Source of the DNA: Bradyrhizobium sp.
GTDB taxonomy: Bacteria; Pseudomonadota; Alphaproteobacteria; Rhizobiales; Xanthobacteraceae
Length of the DNA: 38,834 bases
Direction: 5' to 3'
Assembly (NCBI GenBank): GCA_021732175.1
Contig: JAKFVP010000276.1
Location: 1-38,834 of the forward strand
The notes under the pieces were generated by a model. The model did not search any database and was not told the origin of the DNA. It saw only the letters and a list, made by a program, of their open reading frames with translations. A program made the translations under genes and the position numbers. Of this stretch, positions 37,277 through 38,834 are shown piece by piece. The first letter of the stretch is position 1. The number at the start of each line of letters is the position of its first letter.

Positions 37277-38834
37277 ATGCACGGGACCATCAAGCTCGCG
37301 GACACGCCGTCGCGCACCACAAGCCATTTGTGGGTGGCGCTGCTGCTCTGCGTCGCCGGCGCCCTGGTGCTCGCCGTTCCCGCCTTGCGCACCGGCGTGT
37401 TCGACCAGATGTCGACGGACGATGCGATGCGGCTGGTGGAGGTTCGCGATCTCCTGGCCGGACAATCCTGGTTCGACCTCACCCAATATCGGCTTGACCC
37501 GCCGCATGGCGGCTCGATGCACTGGTCGCGGCTGATCGACGTGCCGATCGCCGGCCTGATCCTGCTGCTGCGTCCGCTGCTCGGCATGGCGGGCGCCGAA
37601 CAGGCCGCGCTCGTGCTGTGGCCGACCGCGATGCTGGCGGCGGCGCTGGTGCTGGTCGGGATGATCGCCGTGCGCATGGCCGGCGGCGCGCGTCGGCAGG
37701 AGTTGGCGCTCGCCGCCATGGTTGCGGCGGCACTGGCAGCGCCCGCGCTGATTCATTTCCGCTCCGGCGCGATCGATCACCACAATGTCCAGATCGTGTT
37801 GCTGCTGTGTTTCCTGTTCTTTGCGGCCGACATCGAGAACCGCGCGCGTTCGGCATTGTTGGCCGGATTGTCGGTGACCACATCGCTGGCTGTTGGTGTC
37901 GAGATGCTGCCGGCGTTTGCGGCCGGATGCGTGGCGGTGCTCGGCCTTGCGATCTGGCGCGGCACCGCAGTCGCCTCGAATGTTGCGGTGTTCGGCGCAA
38001 CACTGGCCGGTTCATCCGTGCTGCTTGCCGCACTGTTGTTGCTGCCGCAGTCCTGGACGGCGCCCGTGTTCGACGCGTTCGGCGGGCCCGTGTTGCTGCT
38101 GCTGACCGGCGGCGGCGTCAGCCTGATGATCGTGAGCGCGGTTGCCGCGCGCTGGCCGGGCCTCCCGTCGCGCCTTGCAGCCGCCGGCGTCAGCGGGTCG
38201 TTGCTGCTGGCGGCATTCTTCGCGGCCTTTCCGCGGTCCATCGCCTCGCCCTATGCTGCCGTCGACCCGCTGGTGACCTCGCTGTGGCTCGACCACGTCG
38301 CCGAGGTGATGTCGCTGAAGACGCTGCTGGCGCTGCAGCCCGAGCGGATTGCAGGCACCTATGCGCCGCCGCTCGCCACGCTCGTCCTGGCCGCCATGGT
38401 GATCTCGCGCGCGCCGCGCAAATTCCGCTTTCGCTGGGCGCTCGCTGCGAGCGTGATCGCCGCGTCGCTTGCGATCAGCCTTTGGCAGATCCGCGGCGCT
38501 GCGGGGGCGACGATGGCGGCAGCGCCCGTGTTCGTGGCGAGCCTTGCCATGCTGTGGCCGTTGATGGAGCGCCGCCGGCTGCTGCTTGCTGTCGTGTTCG
38601 CTTCATCAGCGGTTCTCGGCGCCGCCGGCATGGCCGCACGGCCGCTGCTCGACATGATCGCGCCGCCCGCGAAGATCATTGCCAAACAGGACGGCGTGTC
38701 GACCTGCCGCGGCTATTCCAGTGTCGTGCCGCTCGCCGCATTGCCGCGCGGGCGCATCGTCGCGCCGATCGATCTTGGTCCGGGCATCCTCGCCGCAACC
38801 GAGCATTCCGTCTTTGCCGGTCCGTATCATCGCA
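37277..38834 (+). CDS. STT3/GT-C-like multi-pass membrane protein (3' end outside window)
   Basis: This frame is open from ATG 37277 (MHGTIKLADTPSRTTSHLWV) to the last base, 519 codons, and is missing from the ORF track because no stop is inside the window. GAGG precedes the ATG. It has about ten hydrophobic helices. After helix 1 it reads MSTDDAMRLVEVRDLLAGQS, with an acidic pair like the first catalytic loop of GT-C glycosyltransferases, then QYRLDPPHGGSMHWSRL. GAIDHHNVQIVLLL near residue 170 resembles the DHH segment of STT3/AglB/PglB oligosaccharyltransferases. I infer a lipid-linked-sugar glycosyltransferase; the acceptor is unknown. The soluble C-terminal domain probably begins near the window end. 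Confidence 0.7.
   Translation, partial: MHGTIKLADTPSRTTSHLWVALLLCVAGALVLAVPALRTGVFDQMSTDDAMRLVEVRDLLAGQSWFDLTQYRLDPPHGGSMHWSRLIDVPIAGLILLLRPLLGMAGAEQAALVLWPTAMLAAALVLVGMIAVRMAGGARRQELALAAMVAAALAAPALIHFRSGAIDHHNVQIVLLLCFLFFAADIENRARSALLAGLSVTTSLAVGVEMLPAFAAGCVAVLGLAIWRGTAVASNVAVFGATLAGSSVLLAALLLLPQSWTAPVFDAFGGPVLLLLTGGGVSLMIVSAVAARWPGLPSRLAAAGVSGSLLLAAFFAAFPRSIASPYAAVDPLVTSLWLDHVAEVMSLKTLLALQPERIAGTYAPPLATLVLAAMVISRAPRKFRFRWALAASVIAASLAISLWQIRGAAGATMAAAPVFVASLAMLWPLMERRRLLLAVVFASSAVLGAAGMAARPLLDMIAPPAKIIAKQDGVSTCRGYSSVVPLAALPRGRIVAPIDLGPGILAATEHSVFAGPYHR

Overview
The window is a GC-rich, gene-dense chromosomal segment that looks like Bradyrhizobium or a close Nitrobacteraceae relative. The evidence is a close ChvE homologue, FixK-type and CtrA-type sites, long TRAP permeases, DUF2059, DUF1289 and DUF3775 proteins, and the short GC-rich palindromic repeats common in these genomes. 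No rRNA, tRNA, CRISPR, phage or insertion-sequence gene was recognised. Both ends cut through genes.

Layout. 1-7.4 kb: the 3' part of a D-2-hydroxyacid dehydrogenase; a 0.66 kb gap; an alpha/beta hydrolase fused to a multi-pass membrane domain; an E. coli-type ilvD broken by an in-frame TAA; and a carboxymuconolactone decarboxylase-like / SDR / VOC catabolic operon. 7.4-11.7 kb: a small stress-type cluster (CBS-BON, host-attachment, ChaB and DUF3775 proteins, a PhaC-like hydrolase, 3-hydroxybutyryl-CoA dehydrogenase). Its two divergent promoter regions each hold a perfect TTGA-N6-TCAA box, and in both a -10-like hexamer lies exactly 31 bp from the box centre, as expected for FixK/FNR activation. 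11.7-17.1 kb: a membrane protein of unknown role, then the chvE-gguA-gguB sugar ABC operon, preceded by a near-ideal Pho box. 17.2-23.6 kb: dusA (possibly leaderless); a minus-strand set of a PdhS-like histidine kinase (CtrA-type site upstream), a DUF1289 protein and an aspartyl protease; small proteins; and a REC-HWE histidine kinase. 23.7-26.4 kb: a 3-hydroxyisobutyrate dehydrogenase-family enzyme, a VOC protein and the Fe-S carrier Mrp/ApbC. 26.6-31.2 kb: a TRAP system of the lactate/2-oxo-acid type with two Tat-exported binding-protein paralogues facing one dctQM pair. 31.5-37.2 kb: moaA, a lipoprotein, gph, and rpiA - DUF2059 - gor - small membrane protein. 37.3 kb to the end: a truncated membrane protein with STT3/GT-C-like motifs, absent from the ORF track because it has no stop in the window.

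No clearly new multi-gene system is visible. The points most worth following are regulatory and genetic: the paired FixK-type divergons, the Pho box in front of chvE, the CtrA-type site before the histidine kinase, and the interrupted ilvD. All motif calls were made by eye. Protein family calls rest on remembered motifs and not on database searches.
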